A DNA stretch of 64,000 nucleotides from Burkholderia sp. WP9 (GTDB taxonomy: Bacteria > Pseudomonadota > Gammaproteobacteria > Burkholderiales > Burkholderiaceae), in contig NZ_FNTG01000002.1 of the NCBI RefSeq assembly GCF_900104795.1, positions 3,472,001 to 3,536,000 of the forward strand, read 5' to 3'. This document shows, piece after piece, positions 18,858 through 27,797 of this stretch. The position numbers were made by a program, and so were the translations under genes. A model generated the notes under the pieces. The model saw only the letters and a list, made by a program, of their open reading frames with translations. It did no database searches and was not told the DNA's origin. Numbering within the stretch: position 1 is the stretch's first letter; each line of letters begins with the position of its first letter.

Positions 18858-19907
18858 ATGAAGTCCACGTTCACCGCTGGAAAACTGTTCGGCGACCGGC
18901 AACTGAATTTTCTGCTGATCGTCAACGTGCTCGTCGTGCTCGTCGCGACGTGGCTTTCGCACGGCCAGTTCGTCGATATCGACAATCTGCAGTCGATGGG
19001 CGGGCAGTTGCCCGAACTCGGCCTGCTGGCGCTCGGCATCATGCTCTCCATGGTGTCGGGCAACGGCGGCATCGACCTGTCCGGGGTCGGGCTCGCCAAT
19101 CTGTCCGGCATGGTCGCCGCACTGATCGTGCCGCGCTTCGTCAGCGGCGACGACTCGCCCGCGCTCTACACGTCGCTCTTCTGCGTGATCGTGGTGGCGA
19201 TGGGCCTGCTCGGCGGGCTGCTGAACGGCGTGGTGATCGCACGGCTCAGACTCACGCCGATTCTCTGCACGCTCGGCACGCAGTTGCTGTTTACCGGCTT
19301 CGCGGTGGTGCTCAGCAATGGCGCTTCCGTACATGTGGATTACGTGGACCCGTTGTCGAATATCGGTAACGGTACGGTGTTTCAGGTGCCGATCGCGTTC
19401 TGCATCTTTATCGCGGCCGTGATCGTGCTGGGCTGGCTGCTCAAACGCAGCCCGTTCGGCCTGCGTCTGTATCTGATGGGCACCAATCCCAAAGCGGCGT
19501 TCTATGCCGGCATTCCGCGCGCGCGGATGCTGATCATGACCTATGCCATGTGCGGCGTGCTTGCGTCGCTGGCCGGGCTGATCAGCGCGACGCATACGTC
19601 CAGCGCGAAATGGGACTACGGCAACTCCTATCTGCTGATCGCGATCCTGATTGCCGTGATGGGCGGCGTGAATCCCGCCGGCGGGCACGGCCGCATCATC
19701 TGCGTATTTTTCGCCGCGACGGTGCTGCAGTTTCTCTCCAGCCTGTTCAATCTGATGGGCGTATCGCAGTTCTTCGGCGATTGCGCGTGGGGGTTTCTGT
19801 TGCTGCTGTCGCTCGCGTTTGCGGGCGGCGAACGGGTGCGCGCGATTTTCGGCTTCGGCGGTGGCGCGGGCGCAGGTGCCTCGGCGAATGCGGCGCCCAA
19901 GCGTTAG
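18858..19907 (+). CDS. Sugar ABC importer permease 1 (second system)
   Basis: 349 residues from the ATG at 18858; an earlier TTG at 18828 is less likely. Multi-spanning BPD_transp_2 permease with GNGGIDLSGVGLANLSGM and the loop MGTNPKAAFYAGIPRARML that contacts the ATPase. It differs clearly from the other permease of this system at 22651, so the channel is probably a heterodimer as in Lsr- or Rha-type importers. It ends in a Gly/Ala-rich tail. Gene order in this set is permease, binding protein, ATPase, permease. Confidence 0.88.
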   Translation: MKSTFTAGKLFGDRQLNFLLIVNVLVVLVATWLSHGQFVDIDNLQSMGGQLPELGLLALGIMLSMVSGNGGIDLSGVGLANLSGMVAALIVPRFVSGDDSPALYTSLFCVIVVAMGLLGGLLNGVVIARLRLTPILCTLGTQLLFTGFAVVLSNGASVHVDYVDPLSNIGNGTVFQVPIAFCIFIAAVIVLGWLLKRSPFGLRLYLMGTNPKAAFYAGIPRARMLIMTYAMCGVLASLAGLISATHTSSAKWDYGNSYLLIAILIAVMGGVNPAGGHGRIICVFFAATVLQFLSSLFNLMGVSQFFGDCAWGFLLLLSLAFAGGERVRAIFGFGGGAGAGASANAAPKR

Positions 19908-20004
19908 CGGGCGCCGGACAAAGGTTTCAGTACACGGCGGACAACGAGCCCTGGCTGTCCGCGACGGTGAAATGGGCGACATCGAACCAAAAAGGAGACA
20001 TCGC

Positions 20005-21009
20005 ATGAAATTGACTCGACTGGGTGCCGCGCTCGCAGCAGGCGCATTGACGATTGGCGTCATCGCCGCAGCGCAGGCTGCCACCAACGAGACCATCGTC
20101 ACGGTCGTCAAGGTGACCGGCATCAACTGGTTCAACCGCATGGACGACGGCGTGAAGCAGTTCGCCAAGGACAACCCCGGTGTCAACGCGTATCAGACCG
20201 GCCCCGGCCGGGCGGATGCGGCCCAGCAACTGAAAATCATCGAAGACCTGATCGCCAAGAAGGTGACGGCGATCGCCGTGGTGCCCTACGATCCGCCGAC
20301 GCTCGAACCGGCGCTCAAGAAAGCGATGGATCGCGGCATCAAGGTGGTCACGCATGAAGCCGACAACGCCAAGAACACGATGGTGGACATCGAAGCGTTC
20401 GACAACACCGCCTACGGGGCCGGCCTGAACGAACGGCTCGCCTCGTGCATGCACGACGACGGGAAATGGGCCGTGCTGGTCGGCTCGCTCGGCAGCCGCT
20501 CGCAGGTGCAGTGGGCGGACGGCGGCATCGGCAACGCCAAGGCGAAGTATCCGAAGATGAACCTGGTCGAGCCGAAGCTCGAAACCAACAACGACGGCGA
20601 ACGCGCCTATGAAGTCGCGAAGGAAGTGCTGCGCAAGCATCCAGACCTGAAGGGCTTCCAGGGCTCGTCGTCGCTCGACGTGATCGGCATTGGCCGGGCG
20701 GTGGAAGAGGCGGGTATGCAGGGCAAGATCTGCGTGTACGGCACTGGCCTGCCGACTGAAGCCGGCAAGTTCCTCGAAAGCGGCGCCATTAATGGCATCG
20801 CATTCTGGGATCCGAAGCTCGCGGGCATCGCCATGAACAAGGTCGCGCAGATGCTGATCGACGGCAAGACGGTCGAGAACGGCGCCGATCTCGGCATTCC
20901 GGGCTACACGAAGGTGACGGTCGCGAAAGGACCGGGCAAGGGCATCATCGTGCGCGGTCAGGGCTGGGTGAACGTCGACAAGACGAACTACAAGCAGTAT
21001 CCGTTCTGA
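20005..21009 (+). CDS. Sugar ABC importer, periplasmic binding protein (second system)
   Basis: 334 residues from the ATG at 20005 with AAAGGAGA before it. The signal peptide is ALAAGALTIGVIAAAQA-A. The mature protein is an RbsB/LsrB-like fold: VVKVTGINWFNRMDDGVKQ at the start, IAVVPYDPPTLEPALKKA for the ligand loop, and GIAFWDPKLAGIAMNK in the second lobe. It shares little with the binding protein at 10147, so the two importers may differ in ligand or affinity. A stable hairpin follows the stop, as often seen after highly expressed binding-protein genes. Confidence 0.9.
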   Translation: MKLTRLGAALAAGALTIGVIAAAQAATNETIVTVVKVTGINWFNRMDDGVKQFAKDNPGVNAYQTGPGRADAAQQLKIIEDLIAKKVTAIAVVPYDPPTLEPALKKAMDRGIKVVTHEADNAKNTMVDIEAFDNTAYGAGLNERLASCMHDDGKWAVLVGSLGSRSQVQWADGGIGNAKAKYPKMNLVEPKLETNNDGERAYEVAKEVLRKHPDLKGFQGSSSLDVIGIGRAVEEAGMQGKICVYGTGLPTEAGKFLESGAINGIAFWDPKLAGIAMNKVAQMLIDGKTVENGADLGIPGYTKVTVAKGPGKGIIVRGQGWVNVDKTNYKQYPF

Positions 21010-21033
21010 TCGGGCTTTGGCTTCATGTGTCAC

Positions 21034-21055
21034 GGCGTCCCCCAAAGGGGACGCC
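21034..21055 (+). repeat. Intra-operon hairpin after binding-protein gene
   Basis: GGCGTCCCC (21034-21042) and GGGGACGCC (21047-21055) form a perfect 9-bp stem with a CAAA loop. There is no U-run. It lies between the binding-protein stop and the likely ATPase start. Its likely role is protecting upstream mRNA or reducing downstream expression, so that the binding protein is made in excess. Confidence 0.6.
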
Positions 21056-21075
21056 ACAACTTGCGACTCGTCACC

Positions 21076-22635
21076 ATGAATCAAGACGCAACCTCACCGA
21101 AGTCACCGCAGTCCGACACGCCGCAACCGTTTCTCCAGGTGGTCGGCGTGCACAAGCGCTTCACCGGCGTGTATGCGCTGCGCGGCGTGAGCCTGTCGTT
21201 CGAGCGCGGTCAGATCTATCACCTGCTGGGTGAAAACGGCTGCGGCAAGAGCACGCTCATCAAGATCATCTCCGGCGCACAGCCACCTGATGAAGGCGAG
21301 CTCGTGATCGAAGGCGTGCGGCACGCGCGGCTCTCCGCGCTCGAATCGCTCGCTGCCGGTATCGAAACCGTGTATCAGGATCTTTCGCTGCTGCCCAATA
21401 TGAACGTGGCTGAAAACGTCGCGCTCACCTCGGAGCTGGCCACGCACGCGGGCAAGCTCGCCCGCACCTTCGACCGGCGCGAACTGGCGCGCACGGCGGC
21501 ACGCGCGCTCGAAGCGGTCGGGCTGCCGGGCAGCGCAGAATTTCAGGCAACGCTCATCGAGCAATTGCCGCTCGCCACCCGGCAACTCGTGGCGATTGCC
21601 CGCGCGATTGCCAGCGAGGCCAAGTTCGTCATCATGGACGAGCCCACCACCTCGCTCACGCAGAAGGAGGTCGACAATCTGATTGCCGTGCTCGCCAATC
21701 TGCGCGCGCAGGGCGTCACTGTCCTGTTCGTGAGCCACAAACTCGACGAGTGCTACGCGATCGGCGGCGAAGTAATCGTGCTGCGCGACGGGCAGAAAAT
21801 GGCGCAAGGGCCGATCGCGCAATTCACCAAGGCGCAGATCAGCGAGCTGATGACAGGCAGGCATCTGTCGAGCGAGCGTTATCGCGAAGGCGCATGCGAG
21901 CGCAACGTCGTGCTCGACGTGCGAGGTTATACGCGCGCCGGCCAGTTCAGCGATGTGTCGTTCTCACTGCACGGCGGCGAGATTCTCGGCATTACCGGCC
22001 TGCTCGATTCGGGGCGCAACGAACTCGCGCGTGCGCTGGCGGGCGTCGCGCCGGCTCAATCCGGGCAGGTCACGCTCGACGGCAAGGCCGTTTCACTGCG
22101 CACGCCCTCGGACGCGAAAGCGCATCGCATCGGCTATGTACCGGAAGACCGCCTGAATGAAGGGCTTTTTCTCGACAAGTCGATTCGCGACAATGTGATC
22201 ACCGCGATGATCTCCAGCCTGCGTGACCGCTTCGGCCAGATCGACCGCACGCGCTCACAGGCGCTCGCGGAACAGACCGTGAAGGATTTGCAGATCGCCA
22301 CGCCGGGCGTCGACAAACCCGTGCAATCCCTGTCGGGCGGCAACCAGCAGCGCGTGCTGATCGGCCGCTGGCTCGCCATCGACCCCCGCGTGCTGATCCT
22401 GCATGGGCCGACGGTCGGCGTCGACGTCGGCTCGAAGGACATTATTTACCGCATCATGCAGCGCCTGTCGCAACGCGGCATCGGCATCATTCTGATCAGC
22501 GACGATTTGCCCGAACTGTTGCAGAACTGCGACCGCATTCTGATGATGAAGAAAGGGCGCGTGGCAAGCGAATACCAGGCCGACACGCTGAGCGAAGCCG
22601 ATCTGTATCACGCGTTGCTTTCCGAAGCCGCATAA
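21076..22635 (+). CDS. Sugar ABC importer ATPase, double cassette (second system)
   Basis: 519 residues from the ATG at 21076; an ATG at 21025 lies before the hairpin and would include it, and neither has a clear ribosome site. First cassette: Walker A GENGCGKST, atypical signature LPLATRQLVAIA and Walker B FVIMDEPTTSL. Second cassette: degenerate Walker A (GLLDSGRNE) and good signature LSGGNQQR, but Walker B reads VLILHGPTVGVDVG, with HG (about 443-444) where the family has DE. The catalytic glutamate is therefore missing in the second half, so ATP hydrolysis must rely on the other composite site. Powers the heterodimeric permease pair. Confidence 0.9.
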   Translation: MNQDATSPKSPQSDTPQPFLQVVGVHKRFTGVYALRGVSLSFERGQIYHLLGENGCGKSTLIKIISGAQPPDEGELVIEGVRHARLSALESLAAGIETVYQDLSLLPNMNVAENVALTSELATHAGKLARTFDRRELARTAARALEAVGLPGSAEFQATLIEQLPLATRQLVAIARAIASEAKFVIMDEPTTSLTQKEVDNLIAVLANLRAQGVTVLFVSHKLDECYAIGGEVIVLRDGQKMAQGPIAQFTKAQISELMTGRHLSSERYREGACERNVVLDVRGYTRAGQFSDVSFSLHGGEILGITGLLDSGRNELARALAGVAPAQSGQVTLDGKAVSLRTPSDAKAHRIGYVPEDRLNEGLFLDKSIRDNVITAMISSLRDRFGQIDRTRSQALAEQTVKDLQIATPGVDKPVQSLSGGNQQRVLIGRWLAIDPRVLILHGPTVGVDVGSKDIIYRIMQRLSQRGIGIILISDDLPELLQNCDRILMMKKGRVASEYQADTLSEADLYHALLSEAA

Positions 22636-22650
22636 AGGACGTTTCCACTC

Positions 22651-23709
22651 ATGAACTCGCGCATCGATTCGCGCCTGAACCAGACCATGACCACCCCGAC
22701 CGTTGTCGAAGTCGCTCCCGAGGTCAAGCCGCCGAGTTTGCGGACCAGGCTCGCGCGCAATCCCGAATGGTTCACCGTCGCGTTGATCGCGGTGACGTGC
22801 CTGGTTGTCGGCGCGATCAATCCGCGCTTCTTCCAGTTGGCCACGCTGTTCGATCTGTTGCACTCCGCCACCACGATGTCGCTGTTCGCGCTGGGCACGC
22901 TCGTGGTGCTCGCCTCCGGCGGGATCGACGTCTCGTTCACCGCGATTGCCGCGCTGACCATGTACGGCATCACCAAAGCCGTGTTCGCCTGGTGGCCGGA
23001 TGCGCCGTTCGCGCTGATTCTGATCACGGGCGCGCTCGGCGGCATCGTACTCGGCGTGGTCAACGGGCTGCTGGTGCATCGGCTGAAAGCGCCTTCGCTG
23101 ATCGTCACGATCGGCACGCAATATCTGTATCGCGGGCTGCTGCTGACGTTTATCGGCACGACGTTCTTCATGAATATCCCGCACAGCATGGATCATTTCG
23201 GCCGCATTCCGCTGTTTTTCTATCACACCGCCGACGGCTTGCGCGCCGTGTTGCCGGTATCGGTGGTAGCGCTGGTGGCGGCCGCGGTGCTCACCTGGTG
23301 GCTGTTGAACCGCACGATGATGGGACGCGGCGTTTATGCAATGGGCGGCAGCCTCGCGATTGCCGAACGGCTCGGCTACAACCTGCGCGCGATCCATCTG
23401 TTCGTATTCGGCTATACCGGCATGCTCGCCGGCATTGCAGGGATTCTGCACGTGTCGAACAACCGGCTCGCGAATCCGTTCGATCTGGTGGGCTCGGAAC
23501 TCGACGTGATCGCCGCGGTGATTCTGGGCGGCGCGCGTATTACGGGCGGCACCGGCACGGTCGCCGGCACGTTGCTCGGCGTGGTGCTCGTCACGCTGAT
23601 CAACAGCGTGCTGATTCTGGTGGGTGTGCCGAGCACCTGGCAGAAGGTGATTATCGGCGCGTTTATTCTGATCGCCGGTACGCTCTTCGCCTTGCAGCGC
23701 AAGAATTGA
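22651..23709 (+). CDS. Sugar ABC importer permease 2 (second system)
   Basis: 352 residues, last gene of the rightward operon, 15 bases after the ATPase. A BPD_transp_2 permease with GGIDVSFTAIAALTMYG, the ATPase-contact loop MGGSLAIAERLGYNLR and GTGTVAGTLLGVVLVTLINSVLI near the end. It has an extended hydrophilic N-terminus of about 40 residues before the first helix. Partner of the permease at 18858. A GC-rich hairpin at 23742-23764 separates it from the convergent repressor gene. Confidence 0.9.
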   Translation: MNSRIDSRLNQTMTTPTVVEVAPEVKPPSLRTRLARNPEWFTVALIAVTCLVVGAINPRFFQLATLFDLLHSATTMSLFALGTLVVLASGGIDVSFTAIAALTMYGITKAVFAWWPDAPFALILITGALGGIVLGVVNGLLVHRLKAPSLIVTIGTQYLYRGLLLTFIGTTFFMNIPHSMDHFGRIPLFFYHTADGLRAVLPVSVVALVAAAVLTWWLLNRTMMGRGVYAMGGSLAIAERLGYNLRAIHLFVFGYTGMLAGIAGILHVSNNRLANPFDLVGSELDVIAAVILGGARITGGTGTVAGTLLGVVLVTLINSVLILVGVPSTWQKVIIGAFILIAGTLFALQRKN

Positions 23710-23741
23710 GGACCGGGCTGCGACCTGTGCGTTGCGCGGTC

Positions 23742-23764
23742 GCGGCCCGCGATGCACGGGCCGC
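23742..23764. terminator. GC-only hairpin between convergent genes
   Basis: GCGGCCCG (23742-23749) pairs with CGGGCCGC (23757-23764), leaving a 7-base loop. It sits between the stops of the permease and the DeoR gene, where a two-way terminator is expected. No clear U-tract follows on either strand, so termination may be weak or Rho-assisted. Confidence 0.45.
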
Positions 23765-23772
23765 AAGTGCGC

Positions 23773-24498
23773 TTATCGGCGCTTGCGATGCTCCTGGCCT
23801 TTCTCGGTGATGATGGAATCGAAGTCGTCGACTTGCGAGAAGCGCACCGCCTTGACTACGCCTAACTTGCTCTGATCCACCACCAGATGCCGTTCGACCG
23901 CGCTTGCCATGGCTGCCTGCTTGAGCGCGACCTCATGGAAATTCCAGCAGGTGACGCCGCGCGCAGCGTCCACGCCGCCGGCGGAAATGAACGCCTTGTT
24001 GATCCCCATGCGGCGCAGCATCTCCAGACTTTCTTCACCCGCGAACGAATCTGACGAGGGCACGTAGACGCCGCCCAGCAGAATCATTCGTACATTCGGT
24101 TTGCGCCGCAGAATCTCCGCGACATTCAGCGAATAGCACACCACCGTGACGTGCCGCTCGACCGGAATCAGCCGGGCCAGCGTGGTGAGTGTCGTGCCGC
24201 AATCGATGAACAGCGTTTCGTTATCGCCGATAAGTCCCGCCGCGACCGCCGACGCTTCGGCCTTGGCCTGCGCGAAGTGATCCTTTTCTTCTTCGAGTGA
24301 GTAGCCGGCGTTATTGGGTACGTCGGTCGCGCTGACGATATAGCCGCCAAGATACGTGAACCGTTCCGGACTGCCTGCGATGTCGCGCCGGACAGTCATT
24401 TCCGAAACGCCCAGCAATCCAGCGGCGTCGCGCAGGCGCATCACGTTTTGCCTTGCCAACGCATCGGCAAGGGCGCGGAGGCGGTCGGGTTTCAGCAT
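23773..24498 (-). CDS. deoR: DeoR-family transcriptional repressor
   Basis: 241 residues. The N-terminal DeoR winged helix has RLRDAAGLLGVSEMTVRRDIA, and the C-terminal sugar-phosphate sensor domain has LFIDCGTTLTTLARLIP and KAFISAGGVDAARGVTC, the DeoRC ISO-isomerase-like fold. E. coli DeoR responds to deoxyribose-5-phosphate, the substrate of the DeoC encoded nearby, so the same inducer is likely. Near-identical 16-base sites before its own gene and before deoC suggest it represses the operon and itself. The symbol rests on family and context, not on a measured function. Confidence 0.85.
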   Translation of the reverse strand: MLKPDRLRALADALARQNVMRLRDAAGLLGVSEMTVRRDIAGSPERFTYLGGYIVSATDVPNNAGYSLEEEKDHFAQAKAEASAVAAGLIGDNETLFIDCGTTLTTLARLIPVERHVTVVCYSLNVAEILRRKPNVRMILLGGVYVPSSDSFAGEESLEMLRRMGINKAFISAGGVDAARGVTCWNFHEVALKQAAMASAVERHLVVDQSKLGVVKAVRFSQVDDFDSIITEKGQEHRKRR

Positions 24499-24550
24499 GG
24501 GGATCCTGTCGCGCGATGTGTGGGTGGGCGTTATGTTTTGTTCGATTTGG

Positions 24551-24566
24551 TGAAAGAATTATAACA
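24551..24566 (-). promoter_or_regulatory. Predicted DeoR-family operator upstream of deoR
   Basis: On the minus strand this reads TGTTATAATTCTTTCA, 13 of 16 matching the E. coli DeoR operator (recalled), and is nearly identical to the site before deoC. It lies about 53 bases before the deoR start, consistent with autoregulation. Confidence 0.6.
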
Positions 24567-24644
24567 AGAGGAGGTGCGCGCGGCGAGCGCGATGTGAGAT
24601 CGGTGAGAGCGTGGGATCACGGCCACAGCACGTGCGTGGTCGCG

Positions 24645-24974
24645 TTATTTCTTTGCTGACGACCCGAGAAGATGTTCGAGAGCGCCGTCTCCATAGGTCC
24701 GAATCACTTCGGAAATAATCACCTGGTATCCGTTCAGCCAGTTCGACTGAGCAGCTTTTGCCTCCCGATGCGCCGGATGCTGAATCAGCATTTGAAGCGC
24801 ATCGAGCGATTGCCAGTAATACACGTTAGACGTCAAACCGCTGGCGCTGTTTTCCCACGTTTCTTCGCCCAGGTAGCCCGGTATCGTCTTCGCGACTTTC
24901 GCGATTTCCTGATCAAGACGATGAAACGTGTCGTCGAATTGCTTCGTGGCAAAAATGAACGTGGATGAATACAT
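24645..24974 (-). CDS. Small protein of the antibiotic-biosynthesis-monooxygenase fold
   Basis: 109 residues. The pattern STFIFATKQFDDTFHRLDQE ... IPGYLGEETWEN ... VYYWQSLDALQMLIQHPAHREAK is that of the dimeric alpha/beta-barrel ABM family (heme-degrading or quinone-monooxygenase-like and many uncharacterised members). The W-x-S-x-x-x-L and HPxH elements are typical. The product is cytoplasmic and its substrate unknown. It sits alone between deoR and an MFS gene, all read leftwards but with large spacers. Confidence 0.6.
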   Translation of the reverse strand: MYSSTFIFATKQFDDTFHRLDQEIAKVAKTIPGYLGEETWENSASGLTSNVYYWQSLDALQMLIQHPAHREAKAAQSNWLNGYQVIISEVIRTYGDGALEHLLGSSAKK

Positions 24975-25170
24975 GCTGCTGATCCGACGGAAAAGGTTGT
25001 GACGCTACGTCTCGGGGTTCGTGCCGAACAGCTCGAAGCGGGCGGGCAACCTCCCGTCTCAGCGCACCTTGCATTGTAAGCGGGGTCACCTCTCCGGCGG
25101 TGTGACTAAACAGGGTGCCGTGGCGATTGACGACGACCACCGCAATGCCATGAATCGCGCCGTTCAATGC

Positions 25171-26610
25171 TCAATGGTTGATTTCTTCGAGCCGCAGTCC
25201 GTTGGTCCTGGGGCCGAAAGCACCGATCGAAATCATCACAGCCGCCATGCACACGGTGATGCCGGTAAACACGCCTGCCACGCCAAAGTCACGCAACAGG
25301 AAGGCGATGATGAAACCCGACATCATGGCGCCAATACGGCTGGCCGAATACACAATGCCATTCGCCCGGCAGCGCACCGCGGTCGGGAACAACTCGGACT
25401 GGTAAGCGTGATAGCACACCGAGATCGTCTGCCCGGCGAGGCTGATCAACACACCCAGCACAATCAGAGGTCCGACCGATTTCATCTGGCCGAACATCAA
25501 TCCGAACACGATAACCGCGAGCGCTCCGCCGACAATCAGCCATTTGCGCTGCACCTTGTCCGCGTACAGCATGGCGAGCATGGGACCGACAGGCAGGGCA
25601 ATCGCGATCACGAACGAATACAGCAGGCTTTTGGTCACGGTGATGCCTTGCCCGATAAGCAGCGTCGGTACCCAGTTGGCAAAGCCGTAGTAGCCGATCG
25701 CCTGGCAGAAGTTGAAGACGATCAGCATGATCAGACGCGAACGGTAAGGCGGTTGAAGCAGCTCGGCAAGCGAGGCACGGCGATGCGCGGGCTGTTCAAC
25801 GGCAGATGCGGGAGGCGGCAACGCACGACCCAACTGCTTCACGGCCTTCGCCTCCATCGTCGCGACAATGCGCTCGGCTTGCTCCTCACGACCATGTGAC
25901 GCGAGCCAGCGCGGGCTTTCCGGCACGATGCGGCGAATGAACCACACGAATATCGCGCCGATCGACCCGACGAGCACGACACAACGCCAGCCGTCGATGC
26001 CGAACACGGTGGTCGGCACGAGCCAGTAGGAGAGGATCGCGGCCACCGGCGCAGCGGCGAACATGACCATCTGGTTGAAGGCCATCGCGCGGCCACGCAT
26101 ATGCTGGGGGACGAGTTCGGTGACGTAACTGTCGATCGTCACGATCTCGATTCCCACGCCGATGCCGGTGATGAAACGCCACAGAATGACGCCTTCGGGC
26201 GTGGTCTGGAATGCCATGATCGCCGAGCCCACGGAGTACCACAGCAGCGAGAACGTGAACACGGCGCGGCGGCCATAACGGTCGGGGAGCCAGCCAAATC
26301 CGAACGTACCGACGAAGAGGCCCGCGAACGTGGCCGCGATAAAGCCCGCAATCCCCTGAAAACCGAAGAACGCAGCGGTGGTGGTTTTCAACAGGCCGCT
26401 CTTCGCCATACCCGGCGCGATATAACCCGTGAAGATCAGGTCATACACTTCGAAAAACCCGCCGAGCGAGATGAGGAACACCATCAGCCAGATATAGCGG
26501 GTGGCGGGCAAGCGGTCCATCCGCGCGGAAAGTACTGCGGCGGTACGTGAGTGCGCTCGGGTATCGGTTGATACGATGGGCGGAATATCCGTAGTGATGA
26601 CGCGTTGCAT
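25171..26610 (-). CDS. MFS transporter (metabolite:H+ symporter type)
   Basis: 479 residues, 12 predicted membrane helices. MFS signatures are GFGWLPDRYGRRAVFTFSLL after helix 2 and DKVQRK between helices 8 and 9; VPQHMRGRAMAFNQMV and ESPRWL are typical of the sugar/metabolite symporter group. The cytoplasmic loop between the halves is long (about 225-275). It follows the CoA-transferase and HMG-CoA-lyase genes by 31 bases and is very likely the importer for the compound degraded by them, an inferred branched dicarboxylate. Confidence 0.88.
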   Translation of the reverse strand: MQRVITTDIPPIVSTDTRAHSRTAAVLSARMDRLPATRYIWLMVFLISLGGFFEVYDLIFTGYIAPGMAKSGLLKTTTAAFFGFQGIAGFIAATFAGLFVGTFGFGWLPDRYGRRAVFTFSLLWYSVGSAIMAFQTTPEGVILWRFITGIGVGIEIVTIDSYVTELVPQHMRGRAMAFNQMVMFAAAPVAAILSYWLVPTTVFGIDGWRCVVLVGSIGAIFVWFIRRIVPESPRWLASHGREEQAERIVATMEAKAVKQLGRALPPPASAVEQPAHRRASLAELLQPPYRSRLIMLIVFNFCQAIGYYGFANWVPTLLIGQGITVTKSLLYSFVIAIALPVGPMLAMLYADKVQRKWLIVGGALAVIVFGLMFGQMKSVGPLIVLGVLISLAGQTISVCYHAYQSELFPTAVRCRANGIVYSASRIGAMMSGFIIAFLLRDFGVAGVFTGITVCMAAVMISIGAFGPRTNGLRLEEINH

Positions 26611-26641
26611 GACTGTCTCCTTGATATGTCCCGCGGTTGTC

Positions 26642-27790
26642 TCAAGCCGCTGCCCGGCCTGTCAGGCGGGCGAGGATTTCCTGCGTATGCTCGCCGACAC
26701 GGGCCAGCGCCTGACGCACGCCGGGGCGGCGTCCACCCATCAGCAGGGGCAGAAGCACGACCTCCGTCATGCCGTCCTCGGTTTCCATCGGCACCAGACC
26801 GCCGCTTGCCTTCAGATGCGGATCGTCGAGCAACTGGTCGGGCCGCATGATCGGCGCGTAAGGAATGCCGGCGGCTTCGAGCTTCAGCGAGAGTTCGTCG
26901 GCGCGGTGATGCTTGAGGATTTCGCCAAGGCGAATCAGCAGTTCAGGTCGCACCGCGACACGTAGCGCGTTGCTGGCGAACTGCGGTTCGGCAGCGAGAT
27001 CGGGCCGTTCCAGTACGTCACACAACGTGATGAACTGCTTGTCGCTCACGGCGCCGATAAAGAGCTGTTCGTCGTCGGCAAGTGTGAAAACGTCGTAGAC
27101 GCTCCATGCCGAAACGCGCGAAGGCATGGGCGGCGGCGGCTCCTTCGTCATCGCGTACTGCTGCATGTGCTGACCGCTCAGGAACACGCAGTTCTCGAAC
27201 AGCGCACTCTGGATTTCCTGACCGCGGCCCGTCGTATCGCGCTCGCGCAGCGCGGCCAGTACACCGATCGCGCCGAACATGCCGCCCATGATGTCGTTGA
27301 CGGAAGTGCCCGCGCGCAGCGGTCGGCCCACAGGTCCTGTCATATAAGAGAGGCCGCCCATCATCTGCACGACTTCGTCGAGCGCGAGGCGCTTTTCGTA
27401 CGGCCCTGGCAGAAAGCCTTTGTGCGACACGTAGATCAGCTTTGGATAGATCTTCGAGAGCGTTTCGTAGTCGAGTCCGAGTTTCGCCATCAGGCCCGGC
27501 CGGAAGTTTTCCAGCATCACATCGCACTGGCCGATCAGTTCAACCGCGGCGGCGTGCCCATCAGGCGTATTGATGTCGAGCACCACGCTCTTCTTGTTGC
27601 GGTTGAACGAGCGGAAGAAGCCGATGCCGAGTCCCGGCAGTTTGCGCGTCTTGTCGCCGCCTGGCGGCTCGATCTTGATGACTTCCGCGCCGAGGTCGGC
27701 GAGGATCATGCCGCAGGTCGGGCCCATGACCATGTGCGTGAACTCGATGACACGCACGCCGGCGAGAGGAAGAGGATTCGGAGTATTCAT
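26642..27790 (-). CDS. Family III (CaiB/BaiF) CoA-transferase
   Basis: 382 residues from the second ATG at 27790; a tandem ATG at 27793 is only two bases from the GAGG site, so the second fits better. Family features are GVRVIEFTHMVMGPTCGMILADLGAEVIKIE at the N-terminus (Rossmann part), VMLENFRPGLMAKLGLDYE and GTSVNDIMGGMFGAIGVLAAL. At the position of the catalytic Asp of formyl-CoA transferase the sequence has Glu (E199, ALFENCV), as in some family members. It would activate an organic acid to its CoA ester for the lyase encoded seven bases upstream. Confidence 0.9.
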   Translation of the reverse strand: MNTPNPLPLAGVRVIEFTHMVMGPTCGMILADLGAEVIKIEPPGGDKTRKLPGLGIGFFRSFNRNKKSVVLDINTPDGHAAAVELIGQCDVMLENFRPGLMAKLGLDYETLSKIYPKLIYVSHKGFLPGPYEKRLALDEVVQMMGGLSYMTGPVGRPLRAGTSVNDIMGGMFGAIGVLAALRERDTTGRGQEIQSALFENCVFLSGQHMQQYAMTKEPPPPMPSRVSAWSVYDVFTLADDEQLFIGAVSDKQFITLCDVLERPDLAAEPQFASNALRVAVRPELLIRLGEILKHHRADELSLKLEAAGIPYAPIMRPDQLLDDPHLKASGGLVPMETEDGMTEVVLLPLLMGGRRPGVRQALARVGEHTQEILARLTGRAAA

Positions 27791-27797
27791 CATGACC

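Noticed and set aside
24913..25167. 84-residue minus-strand frame between the ABM-like and MFS genes
   Set aside because: It overlaps the start of the ABM-like gene, has no ribosome site and its composition is not protein-like.
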